From assembly GCA_017449065.1 (NCBI GenBank), contig JAFSKF010000041.1, forward strand, positions 1 to 64,000: a stretch of DNA of 64,000 bases, given 5' to 3'. The notes under the pieces are model-generated. The model searched no databases. It was not told the origin of the DNA and saw only the letters and a list, made by a program, of their open reading frames with translations. Of the stretch, positions 63,733-64,000 are shown piece by piece. Positions within the stretch are counted from its first letter, which is position 1; every line of letters begins with the position of its first letter. The position numbers and the translations under genes are program-made. The stretch comes from Bacteroidales bacterium. Its GTDB lineage: Bacteria > Bacteroidota > Bacteroidia > Bacteroidales > UBA3663.

Positions 63733-63744
63733 TTTAGTTTGTGC

Positions 63745-64000
63745 TTAGAGATTAGCCTCAAAATTCAAGCCTTCACGCCAGTTGAGATCTACACTCAAAC
63801 CGAGAGAGGTTTGTGTTGAGCGCAAATCGGGAACGGTGATGAAAGCGTTCTTCAGTGAGTTGGCGCCAATCTTGAAGGTGGCCGTTGTCAGGTAGTCTTG
63901 AATGAATACACGGGTAATCTCCTTTGAAGCACCGGCATCGGTGTAAGGAGGAATAGGATAGTTTGTCGGCCATGCTGTGGCACTACCAGAAATGCCATTA
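63745..64000 (-). CDS. C-terminal part of a fimbrial subunit (cut by the window edge)
   Basis: 84 codons and a stop, with the rest beyond 64000. The frame reads NGISGSATAWPTNYPIP, then ITRVFIQDYLTTATFKIGAN, NAFITVPDLRSTQTSLGLSV and ends DLNWREGLNFEANL. The pattern V-F-x-Q-D-Y-x-T-x-x-x-x-K, then VP-L, then D-L-N-W matches the tail of the 570-residue subunit further downstream. It precedes the anchor gene, so it may be the major pilin. A same-strand frame at 63773-63973 is only a shadow. Confidence 0.75.
   Translation of the reverse strand, partial: NGISGSATAWPTNYPIPPYTDAGASKEITRVFIQDYLTTATFKIGANSLKNAFITVPDLRSTQTSLGLSVDLNWREGLNFEANL

Noticed and set aside
63773..63973. 66-codon frame at the right edge
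   Set aside because: It is out of phase with the fimbrial subunit tail that runs from the window edge to 63745.

Overview
The window is a stretch of a Bacteroidales chromosome, most like Prevotellaceae. The reasons are the rimP-nusA-infB translation operon with a Bacteroidetes-type SUF cluster, promoters of the TTTG-N19/20-TAnnTTTG type instead of -35/-10 boxes, Mfa/Fim-type fimbrial lipoproteins, BspA-like leucine-rich repeats, type IX secretion (T9SS) C-terminal sorting domains and glycan-degrading lipoproteins. All calls come from reading the sequence; no database search was run.

Layout. (1) 1-415: end of an rRNA operon (5S rRNA and terminator), a G-rich spacer and a promoter. (2) 416-3438: a surface-lipoprotein candidate, then a leftward manC-argB pair. 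(3) 3550-17543: a long rightward housekeeping block: rimP, nusA, infB, cvpA, rnhB, then sufB-lemA-htpX-sufC-sufD and a large glycosidase-like lipoprotein. (4) 17554-19137: a leftward AAA_14/DUF4143 ATPase with a leader of 33-bp repeats. (5) 19255-26142: a promoter, a roughly 360-nt structured non-coding RNA ending in its own terminator, and a secreted-protein operon: an LRR protein with T9SS tail, a cohesin-like/dockerin protein, a cohesin protein with T9SS tail, and a 59-residue peptide. (6) 26410-29004: a MNT/HEPN toxin-antitoxin pair, two more 33-bp repeat arrays and a frameshifted second AAA_14/DUF4143 ATPase. (7) 29248-39827: an SGNH hydrolase, GH31, GH3 and GH43 enzymes, interrupted by a two-gene cassette (phosphoribosyltransferase-fold protein plus AlbA_2/GHKL ATPase with wHTH). 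(8) 39831-64000: a leftward operon that starts beyond the window. It encodes fimbrillin-like and Mfa2-like lipoproteins and then three consecutive proteins built of VYGGG repeats (about 3919, 1121 and 1194 residues), ending at a bidirectional terminator.

How the genes fit together. Blocks 2-3 are core metabolism and information processing. Block 5 looks like an exported cohesin/dockerin assembly made from one transcript and possibly controlled by the RNA leader. Block 7 is a small glycan-degradation cluster without SusC/SusD. Block 8 suggests a fimbria or surface fibre carrying giant repeat proteins. The least explained elements are the structured RNA at 19263-19620, the three 33-bp arrays (two in a shared promoter leader) beside ATPase and toxin-antitoxin genes, the PRTase/AlbA_2 cassette and the VYGGG giant-protein locus.
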